Shown: positions 1-5,544 of the stretch, piece by piece
Numbering within the stretch: the stretch's first letter is position 1
Layout: each line of letters opens with the position of its first letter
Source: Pirellulales bacterium
GTDB lineage: Bacteria > Planctomycetota > Planctomycetia > Pirellulales > Thermoguttaceae
DNA length: 5,573 bases
Assembly: GCA_030617125.1 (NCBI GenBank)
Contig: JAUWWA010000153.1
Coordinates: 1 to 5,573, forward strand
Direction: 5' to 3'
Program-made: the position numbers and the translations under genes
Notes under the pieces: generated by a model
Databases searched by the model: none
What the model was told of the DNA's origin: nothing
Seen by the model: the letters and a program-made list of their open reading frames with translations, nothing else

Positions 1-128
1 GAGTACTACTACCGCTGGTTTGTCTTTGGCCAGCTTCGTCGATTCATGCCGCTGTGGGCGGCGATCGCCGCCCACAGCGGCATGAATCGACGAAGCTGGC
101 CAAAGACAAACCAGCGGTAGTAGTACTC
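1..128. repeat. Perfect 128-bp palindrome (64-bp arms, no spacer)
   Basis: Bases 1-64 are the exact reverse complement of bases 65-128, with the centre inside GCGATCGC (61-68). Both arms encode the same peptide (EYYYRWFVFG...) of the CPBP protease on opposite strands, so one arm is an inverted copy of the other rather than a regulatory hairpin. The symmetry reaches the first base of the window, so the true arm may be longer. A spacer-free palindrome of this size is unstable in living cells. A fold-back chimera from amplification or library preparation, or a mis-assembled contig end, is the likeliest source; a genuine inverted duplication is less likely. Confidence 0.97.
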
Positions 129-566
129 CTCGAGGAACGAATGGCCCAGGGCGTAAAACACGCCCAACGCGACGTACTTCGCCGGGCTGTCGATGCCGAA
201 GCTGGTTACCTTCTCCCGGATCGCCTCGCCGGGCGCCGCGAAGTAGCCGCCGGGCTTCAGCCACGCATGGTACAGGAGAAACATCGCCGCAAAGACCAGC
301 AGCCCAAAGCCGACACCCTCGGCCACGCCCGACGCCGTATCCGGCCGCAGGCGCAGCCGCTGCCGCTGCACGATCGCCACCCAGACGATCGGCAACCCGA
401 ACTGCAACGCCTTGCCGGCGGCGTAGACGCCCTGCTGCACGGCCGGCGCCGCGTCCTGAAGCACCACGAAATAGAGCCAAGTGACCAGCGTCGGCAGCAC
501 CATCGCCACAAGCACGGCGCAGGCGTCGGCCCGGCGGGCAATCGGCGTTGGCGGGTGGTTCGTCAT
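9..566 (-). CDS. CPBP family intramembrane metalloprotease, truncated with fold-back tail
   Basis: This is an integral membrane protein of the CPBP (CAAX protease / bacteriocin-processing, Abi) family. Hydrophobic segments lie at about residues 15-37, 50-67, 80-103 and 130-143. The family's first motif, EExxxR, is seen as EEYYYR at residues 146-151; the glutamates are expected to take part in metal or water activation in the membrane. The later conserved histidine motifs (FxxxH and HxxxN types) are missing, because the native reading frame ends at the palindrome centre (residue 167-168, base 64/65). Residues from about 169 to the TAG stop come from the antisense of the same gene and are not real protein. 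The ATG at 566 is preceded by a heptamer repeat and no clear Shine-Dalgarno. The substrate is unknown; in bacteria such proteins process prenylated-like or peptide substrates, or act in bacteriocin self-immunity. The family call is firm and the 3' end is not. Confidence 0.85.
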   Translation of the reverse strand: MTNHPPTPIARRADACAVLVAMVLPTLVTWLYFVVLQDAAPAVQQGVYAAGKALQFGLPIVWVAIVQRQRLRLRPDTASGVAEGVGFGLLVFAAMFLLYHAWLKPGGYFAAPGEAIREKVTSFGIDSPAKYVALGVFYALGHSFLEEYYYRWFVFGQLRRFMPLWAAIAAHSGMNRRSWPKTNQR

Positions 567-575
567 CGGATCGAA

Positions 576-603
576 GGGTTCAGGGTTCCGAGTTCAGGGT
601 TCA
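576..603. repeat. Four-copy heptamer tandem repeat (GGGTTCA type)
   Basis: Four consecutive 7-base units read GGGTTCA, GGGTTCC, GAGTTCA and GGGTTCA, followed by a partial GG. The array sits 9 bases upstream of the CPBP protease start codon, in its presumed 5' leader, where it reads as TGAACCC units. Its role is unknown. It could be a slippage-prone simple repeat or part of a dispersed family of similar short repeats in the genome. Confidence 0.85.
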
Positions 604-661
604 GGACTTGACGGCCAGCCGTGACACGCGAATCGCGAACCCCCTTCACGGACGTAAGATA

Positions 662-704
662 CCATGGCGAGAGCCGCAGTGCGATATAACGCCGGGCGCC
701 ATGG
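662..704. repeat. Inverted repeat CCATGGCG...CGCCATGG in intergenic spacer
   Basis: Eight-base perfect arms (662-669 and 697-704) flank a 27-base loop in the 156-base gap between the CPBP gene and the duplicated membrane protein gene. It begins 19 bases beyond the stop codon of the latter (minus strand). No run of T follows on either strand, so it is not a classical intrinsic terminator. It could slow or end transcription, or be chance in GC-rich DNA. Confidence 0.35.
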
Positions 705-722
705 CCGCGAGCCTCACGCCGA

Positions 723-1733
723 CTACTGCCGGTCCTCCACTTCCACAACCTTGGCCACAATCGGGCCTTCCGGGGCCGACGCCGCCTCAGCGTCGGCCGC
801 CGTTTCCTCGCAATCCTGCCTGATGAACAGAAAAATACTGGCGACAAGGGCGCCCGCGAAATAGCCGCACAGCGGTCCGGCGACAATGCTGCCGAGCATG
901 TTGAAGGCGACAATCTCTGCGAGGTCGCTGCTTTGTGTTCCTTCCCACATCAGCCAAGGAACGGCAGCAAGCGTGATGAGCATCCACATATAGATGCCGG
1001 CCAACAGCGACGCATCCCTTGGCCGGCGGCCGCCAAACAGCACCGCCTGCGATACGCCGACGCCAGTGACGAATACCGTAATGATCAGGAAAGCCGCCGG
1101 AGGAACAGCCAACGACGTGAGTATCGCGAACAGCGCTGCGTACATCGTGACAAAGACCATCATCACGCCGACCGAGAAACGACGCGGTATGCCAACCGTG
1201 ACGGTGCTCCTACCGATGATGAACATCTTCGCAAGCCGATCCTCCGGCGCCGCCAGCTCCTCCCCCTGCTGCGGCGTGTCCCGAGCGATGAACATCGAAA
1301 CGCCGATGGCAAGGATTCCCGCACTCCAGCCGAATATCAGTCCGAAGGGACCGGCTGAGAACAAGATGAACGCGACGACCCCAAAGAAACGACCAATTCC
1401 TACACCCCTCCATATTGCCGAGACCGATGCGATCAGGATCCACATGGAGATTCCCGCCAGCAGCGACGCCAGTAGAGGGCGCCGGCCGCCAAACAGCCGC
1501 ACCTGCGACACGCCCACGCCAGTGACGAATACCGTGCCGACCACGAGGTCCACCGCCGGAATACCCAACGATGTCAGCACTGCGAAGAACACCGCGTACG
1601 TCGCCGCGAAGACGGTCATCCTTACCGCCGAGAAACGACGCGGTACGTCGACGGGTTCATTGGCGTTGTTGGCGCTTGCCGGTTCATTGGCGCGGCCAAC
1701 GGCCGGGCTTTGACGGGGGTCAGAGTTGGTCAT
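723..1733 (-). CDS. Internally duplicated multi-pass membrane protein, unknown function
   Basis: A 336-residue protein with no recognised catalytic motif. An N-terminal polar stretch with two NEP tripeptides (residues 16-28) is followed by two homologous halves, about 30-151 and 182-306. Each half opens with PRRFS, then a helix (VF...YA..FA.LTSL), then a helix ending in the shared TVFVTGVGVSQ, then LFGGRRP and ASLLAGI.MW, then one long or two short hydrophobic segments. That gives roughly 4-5 membrane segments per half, 8-10 in total. The tail from 307 is acidic and soluble. The ATG at 1733 was chosen: it overlaps the end of the upstream SDR gene by 14 bases and begins a natural MTNSD N-terminus. 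The alternative TTG at 1787 would add 18 residues inside the SDR gene. No strong ribosome binding site is seen, so translational coupling is likely. PRRFS before a first helix is common in planctomycete membrane proteins (recalled, not searched). Function is not inferred. Confidence 0.8.
   Translation of the reverse strand: MTNSDPRQSPAVGRANEPASANNANEPVDVPRRFSAVRMTVFAATYAVFFAVLTSLGIPAVDLVVGTVFVTGVGVSQVRLFGGRRPLLASLLAGISMWILIASVSAIWRGVGIGRFFGVVAFILFSAGPFGLIFGWSAGILAIGVSMFIARDTPQQGEELAAPEDRLAKMFIIGRSTVTVGIPRRFSVGVMMVFVTMYAALFAILTSLAVPPAAFLIITVFVTGVGVSQAVLFGGRRPRDASLLAGIYMWMLITLAAVPWLMWEGTQSSDLAEIVAFNMLGSIVAGPLCGYFAGALVASIFLFIRQDCEETAADAEAASAPEGPIVAKVVEVEDRQ
954..1643 (-). repeat. Intragenic tandem duplication (1410-1643 and 954-1187), offset 456 bases
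   Basis: The two segments encode the matching halves of the membrane protein. Counted by eye, about 47 of 80 aligned residues are identical, with blocks such as TVFVTGVGVSQ and LFGGRRP fully shared. The DNA is also visibly alike: CCAGTGACGAATACCGT occurs in both copies. The separation is 152 codons. Similarity weakens in the C-terminal third of each unit, so that part has diverged more. Confidence 0.9.
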
Positions 1734-2661
1734 AGGATTCGGTTCGGTTCTTGCGCCGGACCAGTTCGCCCGTGTAGCGGCGGCCAAGCCCGTCGGCGTG
1801 CCGGGCGGCCCAATCGCTCAGCTTGGTTTCTCCGGCCGCCGGGGCATCAACACAAAGTAACCCGGCCATCAGTGCACGGATTTCGTCGCGGGTAATCATC
1901 ACGTCACCCATGATCCGTCCCAGGCACACCCCGGCCACGTGCGCGACGGCAGGCGGCACGCCGACGAGCAACCGGTGCCGGCCGATCATTTCGCCGATGG
2001 CACGAACCAGATCACGATACGTGAACGTCTCCGGGCCGATGGCGTCGATCACGTGATTCCCCTGCTCCGTGCCCTGTTCGACGGCCAACCGCGCCAGGTC
2101 GTCGACGTAGATCGGCTGCAACCGGTATCGCCCGTCGCCGAAAATCAAGAAGATGGGAAATCGTCGCAAGCTCCAGGCGATGTTGTTGATGAGGATGTCT
2201 TCGGTGCCGAAGATGACCGCCGGCCGGAGGATCGCGTGGCTGAGGCCCGATGCGCTCAAGGCGCGCTCCAGCACGGCCTTCCCGCGGAAATACTCGAAAG
2301 GTGAGTCTTCCGACGGGTTCGTGATGCTGACGTGCACGACCCTTCGCACCCCAGCCTTTTGGGCGGCACCGAAGAGCGCCTGCGTGTTCTCGACCGCTGT
2401 GTTGTGCCGGAAATACGCGTGGTTGAACCGGACCCAGTAGGTGTTGTACAGCACCGCCGCCCCACGGAGCGATTCGACGAGCCGCTCCGGGCGATCGAAG
2501 TTGAACGGGCACACTTCGACGCGGTCGCCGAACGGATGGCGACGATTGGGCGAGTTGGTAAGCGTTCGCACGCGGTGCCCGGCCTCCAGCAGTCGCCGCG
2601 TAATGTACTTCCCCGAATATCCGAACGCGCCGGTGACGACGTGCAGTTCCGCGCTGAGCAT
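1720..2661 (-). CDS. Atypical SDR / NAD(P)-dependent epimerase-dehydratase family protein
   Basis: A 313-residue cytosolic Rossmann-fold protein of the atypical or extended SDR group (NmrA / NDUFA9-like). The dinucleotide-binding loop TGAFGYSG is at residues 10-17 (Gly11, Gly14, Gly17 in GxxGxxG spacing). The helix-strand pattern continues through RVRTLTNSP, and an N87T...N92T pair is followed by VVHVSIT (108-114). A YxxxK pair (Tyr124, Lys128) stands where SDR enzymes hold their catalytic residues, so activity is possible. The substrate-domain motif LRPAVIFG (145-152) and QPIYVDDLA (182-190) are typical of the group. Length and full domain order look complete. The ATG at 2661 has a good ribosome binding site. 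The gene is first in a two-gene unit, overlapping the membrane protein gene by 14 bases. The substrate is not evident; nucleotide-sugar, quinone-related or redox-sensor roles all occur in this group. Confidence 0.9.
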   Translation of the reverse strand: MLSAELHVVTGAFGYSGKYITRRLLEAGHRVRTLTNSPNRRHPFGDRVEVCPFNFDRPERLVESLRGAAVLYNTYWVRFNHAYFRHNTAVENTQALFGAAQKAGVRRVVHVSITNPSEDSPFEYFRGKAVLERALSASGLSHAILRPAVIFGTEDILINNIAWSLRRFPIFLIFGDGRYRLQPIYVDDLARLAVEQGTEQGNHVIDAIGPETFTYRDLVRAIGEMIGRHRLLVGVPPAVAHVAGVCLGRIMGDVMITRDEIRALMAGLLCVDAPAAGETKLSDWAARHADGLGRRYTGELVRRKNRTESYDQL

Positions 2662-2664
2662 GTT

Positions 2665-2673
2665 CTCACCTCT
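2665..2673 (-). promoter_or_regulatory. Ribosome binding site for the SDR gene
   Basis: On the minus strand AGAGGTGAG ends 3 bases before the ATG at 2661. Its GAGGTGA core matches the anti-Shine-Dalgarno complement well, and it fixes the start of the SDR gene. Confidence 0.75.
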
Positions 2674-2707
2674 TTGGATGCCCTTTTACGGCCGGACCGA
2701 CGTTCAC

Positions 2708-2713
2708 ATTCTA
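2708..2713 (-). promoter_or_regulatory. Possible -10 element for the SDR-membrane protein operon
   Basis: The minus strand reads TAGAAT here, 5 of 6 bases matching TATAAT, about 46 bases upstream of the SDR start. That would give a leader of roughly 40 bases. No good -35 hexamer lies 16-18 bases further up (ACCACG at a 17-base spacing), so this is a weak or activator-dependent candidate. Confidence 0.4.
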
Positions 2714-2753
2714 ACGCAGAAGCCGTGCACCGTGGTAGGGTCCGTGCAATCCT

Positions 2754-2782
2754 TTGCGGAAACAAGACTCACGCCATATAAT
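2754..2782 (+). promoter_or_regulatory. Sigma-70-like promoter driving the plus-strand small genes
   Basis: TTGCGG (2754-2759), a 17-base spacer and a perfect TATAAT (2777-2782). Transcription would start near 2789, giving a leader of about 27 bases before the ATG at 2816. It sits back to back with the presumed minus-strand promoter of the SDR operon. The -35 matches TTGACA only in its first three bases, but the spacing and the -10 are ideal. Confidence 0.65.
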
Positions 2783-2815
2783 AGATGTGGCATCCTCAGC
2801 ACGCGAGAGCCGAAC

Positions 2816-3065
2816 ATGATCGCCGGATCGGTCTTCCCCGACGGCGCCGACGACGGCGGAACCATCCTCCACCACGGCGGGGGCCGCCTGGCAACTCGTC
2901 GCCTTTGGGGTTCTCACCGTGCCGACGGGACTGTATCTTTGCAACGGGCTCGGACACAGCTTCGGGCTGGGAGAGGCCCACGGCAAAGTCGACCGAAAAG
3001 CCGCGGTCGGCGCCGCACTGGCGCTATTGCTCTTGGTGCTTGGGGAAGTCATACTCGGTGGCTAA
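2816..3065 (+). pseudogene. Small two-helix membrane protein gene with apparent +1 frameshift
   Basis: The frame ending in TAA at 3063-3065 encodes convincing protein: a Thr/Pro/Ser/Ala-rich stretch, a hydrophobic helix (AAWQLVAFGVLTVPTGLYLC), a loop (NGLGHSFGLGEAHGKVDRK) and a second helix (AAVGAALALLLLVLGEVILGG). This frame has no ATG, GTG or TTG between a TGA at 2817-2819 and GTG 2916. The ATG at 2816, well placed behind the promoter, opens a different frame that soon becomes arginine-rich nonsense. Removing one C from CCCC at 2836-2839 joins them as MIAGSVFPTAPTTAEP and so on, giving about 82 residues. So this is either a sequencing error, a recent frameshift mutation, or a shorter protein from GTG 2916 (49 residues). 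Both helices suggest an inner-membrane protein with no known family. It lies 73 bases upstream of the next small gene and is probably cotranscribed with it. Confidence 0.55.
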
Positions 3066-3124
3066 CCAGCAACCGGCAAGACCCGTGTTGCGAGTCGTTG
3101 CAAATGGATGGATCTCAACAACCC

Positions 3125-3131
3125 GGGAGGA
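3125..3131 (+). promoter_or_regulatory. Ribosome binding site deciding a GTG start
   Basis: GGGAGGA stands 7 bases before GTG 3139. It is the strongest Shine-Dalgarno in the window and marks 3139, not the upstream in-frame codons at 2785, 3085 or 3088, as the true start. Confidence 0.75.
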
Positions 3132-3138
3132 ACTCCTC

Positions 3139-3363
3139 GTGCAACAAGTCAAGCTGTTCAAGGGCGTCGAGAGCGAAGTTAGCGTTCTGGAGGCCGAGGT
3201 GAATGCGTGGATCCGCGAAAGCGGCGCGACGATCATCTCCATCACCGGCAACGTTGCCCCGCAGAGTAATCTACCCGACGGAAAGGGCGGCGCTATCGGG
3301 CGAAGCCTCTACCCGCCCTCCGACGTACTGCTCGTGGTACTGTATGAACCAGCGGAGGCATGA
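3139..3363 (+). CDS. Conserved small hypothetical protein (74 residues)
   Basis: A small soluble protein with no signal peptide or membrane segment. It begins (V/M)QQVKLFKGVESEV, continues with an amphipathic helix (SVLEAEVNAWIRESG), a strand (ATIISITGNVAP), a glycine- and proline-rich linker with GKGGAIGRS, and a final strand (SDVLLVVLYEP). The helix-strand-loop-strand pattern resembles small planctomycete hypothetical proteins I recall with FK-E-E...VNAW and ITGN...P blocks; this is memory, not a search. The GTG start is chosen from the strong ribosome binding site. A longer open frame runs back to ATG 2785, but its N-terminal part is arginine- and proline-rich shadow over the frame of the preceding small membrane gene. 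The gene ends facing the epimerase gene, 96 bases away. Function unknown. Confidence 0.75.
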   Translation: MQQVKLFKGVESEVSVLEAEVNAWIRESGATIISITGNVAPQSNLPDGKGGAIGRSLYPPSDVLLVVLYEPAEA

Positions 3364-3380
3364 GTCGAATCACATACAGC

Positions 3381-3456
3381 CGCGACCGGTGGTCGCGCCA
3401 ATAGGCACCGACACTTCGCCACGGCCGCGCCATCGGAACGGCGACCGGTGATCGCG
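3381..3456. repeat. 16-bp direct repeat pair between convergent genes
   Basis: GCGACCGGTGGTCGCG (3382-3397) recurs as GCGACCGGTGATCGCG (3441-3456), with one difference. The first copy, with the preceding C, forms a hairpin: CGCGACC (3381-3387), a GGT loop, and GGTCGCG (3391-3397). In the second copy the change breaks one pair. They lie in the 96-base gap between the plus-strand small gene and the minus-strand epimerase gene. A bidirectional stop structure is possible, but neither strand has a following T-run. Confidence 0.6.
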
Positions 3457-3459
3457 GCT

Positions 3460-4488
3460 TTACAGCAGCAGCCGCACGCCGCAGCCGTCCTCGTCGGGGA
3501 ACATCACCCGGCCGCGGTCGAACGATACGCCCGTGGCGATATCGCGGGCCAATAGCAACGGGCCGTCCAAATCGGCGTAGTCCACAAGCGGCAACAACTG
3601 CGCGGCCGCCGAAATGCCCACGCTCGACTCGGGAAAACAGCCAATCATCACTTTCAAATCGAGCTGTCTCGCCCGGGCGATCATCCGCCGCGCCGGCGTC
3701 AGGCCGCCGCACTTCGTCAGCTTCATGTTGATCCCGTGGAAACACCCGGCACAGCGATCCACGTCGGATTCAAGCCGGCAACTCTCGTCGGCGATGATCG
3801 GCAAGACCGATTCCCGATAAACGCGCCGCATGCCGTCCCAATCGTCCGGCGCCAGCGGTTGCTCGATGAACTCGACGCCCAGCGGCTTCAACGCGGCCGC
3901 GTTGCGAATCGCCGCGTCGGCGGTCCATGCAGCGTTGGCGTCGATGCGCAGCGCGGCGTCGGTGTGCTCGCGCAGGCGGCGGACGATCACCAGGTCGTCG
4001 GCCGTGCCCAGCTTGATCTTGTAGACCGGCCAGCCGGACAGCTCGCGGAGCTTTTCAATCATGACGTCGACGTCGTCGATGCCGATCGTGTAATCGCTCG
4101 GCGGGTTGGCGTCGAGCGTCAGCCCCCAGAGTTTCCATAGCGGGGCGCCTTCGAGCTTCCCCCACAGGTCCCAGGCGGCGAGGTCGAGGGCACACCGAGC
4201 GAACGTCGCTCCATCGCCGCACAGCGACGGGCACATCGCTTCCCAGAACGCGGCCGGATCGCGCAGCGTGAACGCCTCGATCTGCGGCCGGGCCCGTTCG
4301 AGCAGCGCCGTTACGTTCTCGATCGTCGCACCGTAATAGCGACACTCCGGCGCCTCGCCGTAGCCGCATCGGCCGCGCTGTTGAAGCTCGACGATCAACG
4401 TCCGCTGCACGGTGGTCGTGCCGCGAGCGATCGTGAACGGATGCCGCGTGGGCAAATCAAACCTACGCAATATCAACTTCATGGGCAT
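3460..4488 (-). CDS. dgcA: Enolase-superfamily epimerase: N-acetyl-D-glutamate racemase (DgcA) / dipeptide epimerase type
   Basis: A 342-residue cytosolic enzyme of the mandelate racemase / muconate lactonizing group, full length for L-Ala-D/L-Glu epimerase relatives. The capping domain covers about residues 1-125 and the barrel 130-340. Catalytic features are all present: YKIKL with Lys157/Lys159, metal ligands Asp183 (RIDANAAW), Glu209 (IEQP) and Asp234 (ADES), the second base Lys256 (INMKLTKCGG), GCFPESSVG (283-291), and DLDG (306-309), the DxD motif that in dipeptide epimerases binds the substrate amino group. Such enzymes abstract the alpha proton of an acylated glutamate using Mg2+. Homology alone fits a dipeptide epimerase (ycjG-like). 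The DUF1611 gene 9 bases upstream favours DgcA, which turns N-acetyl-D-glutamate into N-acetyl-L-glutamate. A second ATG at 4482 (M3) has a GGGGGA 5 bases before it and may be the real start. The substrate call is inference. Confidence 0.85.
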   Translation of the reverse strand: MPMKLILRRFDLPTRHPFTIARGTTTVQRTLIVELQQRGRCGYGEAPECRYYGATIENVTALLERARPQIEAFTLRDPAAFWEAMCPSLCGDGATFARCALDLAAWDLWGKLEGAPLWKLWGLTLDANPPSDYTIGIDDVDVMIEKLRELSGWPVYKIKLGTADDLVIVRRLREHTDAALRIDANAAWTADAAIRNAAALKPLGVEFIEQPLAPDDWDGMRRVYRESVLPIIADESCRLESDVDRCAGCFHGINMKLTKCGGLTPARRMIARARQLDLKVMIGCFPESSVGISAAAQLLPLVDYADLDGPLLLARDIATGVSFDRGRVMFPDEDGCGVRLLL

Positions 4489-4497
4489 CCCCCGCAG

Positions 4498-5544
4498 TTA
4501 GCGGCCCTGGGCACTGCGGCCCAATTCCAACACTGCCTCGACAAGTTTGTCCGGCCCATGGCGGATCACGTCGCAGGCCGGAAGGCCCAACTCGCGTCCG
4601 ACCCGCTCGCACTCGGCGGCGACTTCGTCGTCCGAAAACTCCCCGCCGTACACGGCGGCGCCGATCACGCGGCAAGGGTGCATGATGTTGGCGGCCCGCT
4701 CGTAGAAGTCTCGCACCTCGGCGAGCGGTTTGAGCGGGATGTCTTCCATGCCGAAGACGGCCGAGCGGCCCATCTCGTAGCAGAGGATCAGCCCGTCGGA
4801 CATCAGCCCGTGCAGCAGCCCCAGCGTGACGCCCGAGTACCGCGGATGGAACAGGCTGCCCTGGCCTTCGACGACGATCACGTCGTGGTGCTGGTTGGCC
4901 AGGACGAGGTTCTCGGCGGCGCCGCTTAGGAAATCGGCAATCACGCGGTCGACGGCGCATCCGCCGCCGGCGATGAGGATGCCCGTTTGGCCCGTGGCCA
5001 CGAACGCGGCGTCGACGCCGGCGCGCCGCAGCCGCTGGGCCACCTCCACGGCGGCGACCATCTTGCCGCAGCCGCAATCGTTGGCCACGGTGTGAATCCG
5101 CAGGCAGTCGTCGCGCAACCCCCGGCGCTGGGCCACGTCGTGCTCGTCGCTGGCGCGCAGGTCGACCAGCCGCGCCCCGTGCCGCTTTGCCGCCGTGGCG
5201 AACTCGGGATCGTCCCGCAACAGTTCGTGCAGCCCGGAGATGATCGTCAGCCCTCGGCCGATGGCCTCTAGCACGATGGGCCGCCAGTGCTGGGGGATTT
5301 TTCCGCCGGGCGGGGCTATGCCGATCAGCAGCGAGTCGGCCCCGGACGCTTCGTCCAGCGAGCCGACCACCGGGATGTCGCCCCCGACGTCAAACACCTG
5401 CCGGCACGTCCGGCCGGCCGATCCTCGATCCAACACCGCGACGACTTCCCCCGGCCGATAGCGCAGCACGCACACCGCCGTCTTCGCCGTGTGCGGGTCG
5501 TTGTATCCGTCGGTCAGGACGATCATGCGTCGCGAAGTGGTCAT
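4498..5544 (-). CDS. dgcN: DUF1611-family protein, probable D-glutamate N-acetyltransferase DgcN
   Basis: A 348-residue soluble protein with the two-part DUF1611 layout: an N-terminal Rossmann-like domain (about 7-145) and a C-terminal P-loop-like domain (146-345). Hallmarks include ISGLHELLRDDPE (102-114), HTVANDCGCGKM (151-162), FVATGQTGILI (181-191), VIADFLSGAAE (201-211), VVEGQGSLFHP (224-234), SGVTLGLLHG (237-246) and LILCYE (252-257). These match the blocks I recall in marine DgcN. In that pathway DgcN acetylates D-glutamate and the epimerase-like DgcA racemises the product to N-acetyl-L-glutamate. Here the epimerase gene follows after 9 bases, so an operon is near certain. The P-loop-like motif reads ANDCGCGKM where relatives usually read GTDCxxGKM, a visible variant. 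The start at 5544 has no Shine-Dalgarno but sits 7 bases behind a -10-like TAGAAT; M7 at 5526 is the alternative. The family is firm; the substrate in this organism is inferred. Confidence 0.85.
   Translation of the reverse strand: MTTSRRMIVLTDGYNDPHTAKTAVCVLRYRPGEVVAVLDRGSAGRTCRQVFDVGGDIPVVGSLDEASGADSLLIGIAPPGGKIPQHWRPIVLEAIGRGLTIISGLHELLRDDPEFATAAKRHGARLVDLRASDEHDVAQRRGLRDDCLRIHTVANDCGCGKMVAAVEVAQRLRRAGVDAAFVATGQTGILIAGGGCAVDRVIADFLSGAAENLVLANQHHDVIVVEGQGSLFHPRYSGVTLGLLHGLMSDGLILCYEMGRSAVFGMEDIPLKPLAEVRDFYERAANIMHPCRVIGAAVYGGEFSDDEVAAECERVGRELGLPACDVIRHGPDKLVEAVLELGRSAQGR

Noticed and set aside
1..64. Left arm read as the end of a separate plus-strand CPBP gene copy
   Set aside because: It is the exact mirror of the right arm with no divergence, which fits an artefactual inverted copy better than a second gene.
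640..665. Possible -10 (TATCTT, minus strand) for the CPBP gene
   Set aside because: No acceptable -35 at 16-18 bases and a poor match; it cannot be told from chance.
994..1713. 239-residue plus-strand open frame antisense to the duplicated membrane protein
   Set aside because: Threonine-, arginine- and proline-rich with no fold pattern; it mirrors the GC-rich third positions of the convincing minus-strand gene.
1734..1787. TTG start extending the duplicated membrane protein by 18 residues
   Set aside because: It would overlap the SDR gene by 68 bases with no better signal; ATG 1733 gives the usual short overlap.
2012..2512. 166-residue minus-strand frame inside the SDR gene, and similar frames at 2256-2765 and 2332-2781
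   Set aside because: All are alternate-frame shadows of the SDR gene, which has full family motifs.
2711..3052. 113-residue minus-strand open frame in the divergent region
   Set aside because: It covers the plus-strand promoter and small gene, shows no domain pattern and lacks a ribosome binding site.
2785..3138. N-terminal 118 codons of the open frame that ends at 3363
   Set aside because: Arginine- and proline-rich text with no domain pattern, overlapping the better membrane protein frame. The strong ribosome binding site before GTG 3139 gives the true start.
4463..5077. 204-residue minus-strand frame and the plus-strand frame 4381-4929 over the DUF1611 gene
   Set aside because: Arginine-rich shadow translation; the DUF1611 frame holds all family motifs.
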